From assembly GCA_036874045.1 (NCBI GenBank), contig CM072338.1:22776501-22840500 (forward strand): a stretch of DNA of 64,000 nucleotides, given 5' to 3'. Positions within the stretch are counted from its first letter, which is position 1, and each line of letters starts with the position of its first letter. Positions 62,669 to 64,000 of this stretch are shown one piece after another. A program made the translations under genes and the position numbers. The notes below the pieces were generated by a model. It saw only the letters and a program-made list of their open reading frames with translations. It was not told the origin of the DNA and did no database searches. Source of the stretch: Cymodocea nodosa. Taxonomy: Eukaryota > Streptophyta > Magnoliopsida > Alismatales > Cymodoceaceae.

Positions 62669-64000
62669 CTGCAAGCAAAGAGATATAAATACGATAATTT
62701 TAAAACAATATCAAAAAGACTCCATGGAATGTGTTAAAGGCTTTATTTGAGTACTGTGTTTATATGGATTATTGGATACCATATATTAGGATAGTCATAA
62801 GTCAACCAACTCTATTTTCCTTATTATCTCTCCCTCAACATTACCAGCAGTCCTTTCAGCCACCACTATCTCCATCTAGGGCATCCCTCAATGCCACTGA
62901 CAGCACCCTATAGATCCAACTTTAACAACATCGAGAACTCCACCAATTAAACCTCATCCATGTGTTTGGCTTTGTCATCATTCCAAAACTGTTCATGAGT
63001 GGGCACATGTTGTTCACATGGCTTTTATGTCTCAGACTATGATCGTGTGTTTGAGCAATTGTTGGTGTATATATGTTATTTCCCTTGTAAAAATTATGTT
63101 TTGTTCATGTAGATCTATTGCTTTTCACGTTAAATATGGTAGTTTTTTTACTTTGTTTTCCATGTTTTGTAGGTCTCTAATTAAGAACTTGATCAATACC
63201 TATATCAAATTTAATGGATGGAATTATCACTTATGGTCTCAAGATTGGTGCCCCTTGTAAGATCATCTTACTCATGACCTCTTGAACATCAAATATGTCA
63301 TTTATGAAGATTAATTTGTTGATACTTGTGCAATTAACTCCCAATTTTGAATAGTCTTAGTATAAATGAATCCTTACATGGATCTTTAGGTTAGATTAAG
63401 TTAGATGTAGTGAGTTTAATACTACATTGATAGTATTGCATTGGTCATTTTCTTGTAACCTCTAAAAGTTTGTATGCTTATTAGTAATTTATTCCACTTC
63501 CACCTATTTCTTGTTTCCACATGGTATTAGAGCTTAGGTTTTTCCAAAGAACAAAAGAGAAGTGAAACGTTTTCCTCATGATATCAAAGTTGTTTCCTAA
63601 TATCAAGAATATCAGAGTTGTTTCCCAATAGTTTTTATACCAGTTTCATTTACAATATCTAAACAAATGACTTGCAATAGCAAAAAGCATAATTAAACAA
63701 ACTATATCTTGTAAATCAATGCACAAACAATTGTCATATCACAAATATTTGACCTGCAAATCATTATTTTCTGCATTATATATATTACATGCACTTTTAT
63801 GTTTTTATAACTGTTAAAGTTAATATAGTATTAGAGTTATATTGTGTAGGTGTGTTCGTCCAGTTAGTGAATGAGGCCATAAACTACTGCACAAACGTCT
63901 GAAGACACACACACACACACAATCCAGAGCATGAAAACATGTAGTTGATGGAAATCCACACACAAATGAACTGCTGGAACGTTGTGAAAGCCTAAAACAT
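62669..64000. other. intron or 5' part of the acetyltransferase gene, with retrotransposon debris
   Basis: The exon at 62668 begins in the middle of a PHD finger, so this stretch should be mostly intron. I found no upstream exon on the minus strand before the window ends. Plus-strand sequence at 62800-63560 resembles a Copia retrotransposon. An (AC)n run lies at 63907-63921. Confidence 0.5.
63180..63560 (+). mobile_element. Ty1/Copia retrotransposon debris
   Basis: The frame at about 63185-63240 reads IKFNGWNYHLWSQ, like the start of a Copia-type gag (UBN2/DUF4219 region). At about 63523 TGGTATTAGAGCTTAGG resembles the primer-binding site for initiator methionine tRNA that follows a Copia LTR. 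The order (gag before primer site) is wrong for one intact element, so at least two fragments or a rearranged copy are present. No LTR pair is identified. Confidence 0.4.

Overview
This is a plant nuclear window. The genes are split by GT-AG introns, several introns exceed 1 kb, and spacers are AT-rich with scattered transposon debris. The recognisable proteins are plant-specific or plant-typical: an FLK-like KH protein, a DYW-class PPR protein, a QALGGH zinc finger, a plant MON1, a plant H2B pair and an organelle-type RRM protein. The species cannot be named. A flowering plant, perhaps a non-grass monocot, is a guess from overall gene style.

Layout from left to right. A KH-domain gene of the FLK/PEPPER group (+) with a 4.9-kb first intron covers 1.1-9.7 kb. 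A ribosomal protein L23a gene (+) covers 11.0-13.3 kb. The next spacer holds a perfect 34-bp inverted repeat, then a promoter-like block followed by a candidate C/D-box snoRNA at 15.6 kb. A broken DUF2828 gene lies at 17.3-17.8 kb. MON1 (-), 14 coding exons over 11.7 kb, fills 19.5-31.1 kb. A DYW-type PPR gene (-) follows at 32.0-33.9 kb. An intronless two-finger C2H2 repressor-type gene (+) sits at 36.9-37.5 kb. Two nearly identical histone H2B genes (-) lie at 39.5 and 43.4 kb. A three-exon plant gene of unknown function (+) occupies 47.0-49.1 kb. A small RRM protein gene (-) covers 50.4-52.6 kb. The right end holds a PHD-finger/GNAT acetyltransferase gene of the IDM1 type (-), which runs off the window at its 5' end.

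The most striking event is in that last gene. A 4.5-kb PIF/Harbinger element (54948-59485, TAA target duplication) is inserted inside a coding exon, just upstream of the predicted acetyl-CoA-binding motif. The element's own two genes are decayed. On the host strand the protein reading frame resumes exactly across the duplicated TTA. I found no in-frame 3' splice site for the interrupted exon, so the copy is probably dead unless unusual splicing rescues it.

The genes are mostly unrelated housekeeping or regulatory loci rather than a pathway or operon. Shared themes are the tandem H2B pair with conserved promoter elements, and a family of short elements ending in GGTGCC/GGCACC sequence found in introns of three different genes. 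I see no CRISPR array, phage or prokaryotic system, and no clear previously undescribed protein system.
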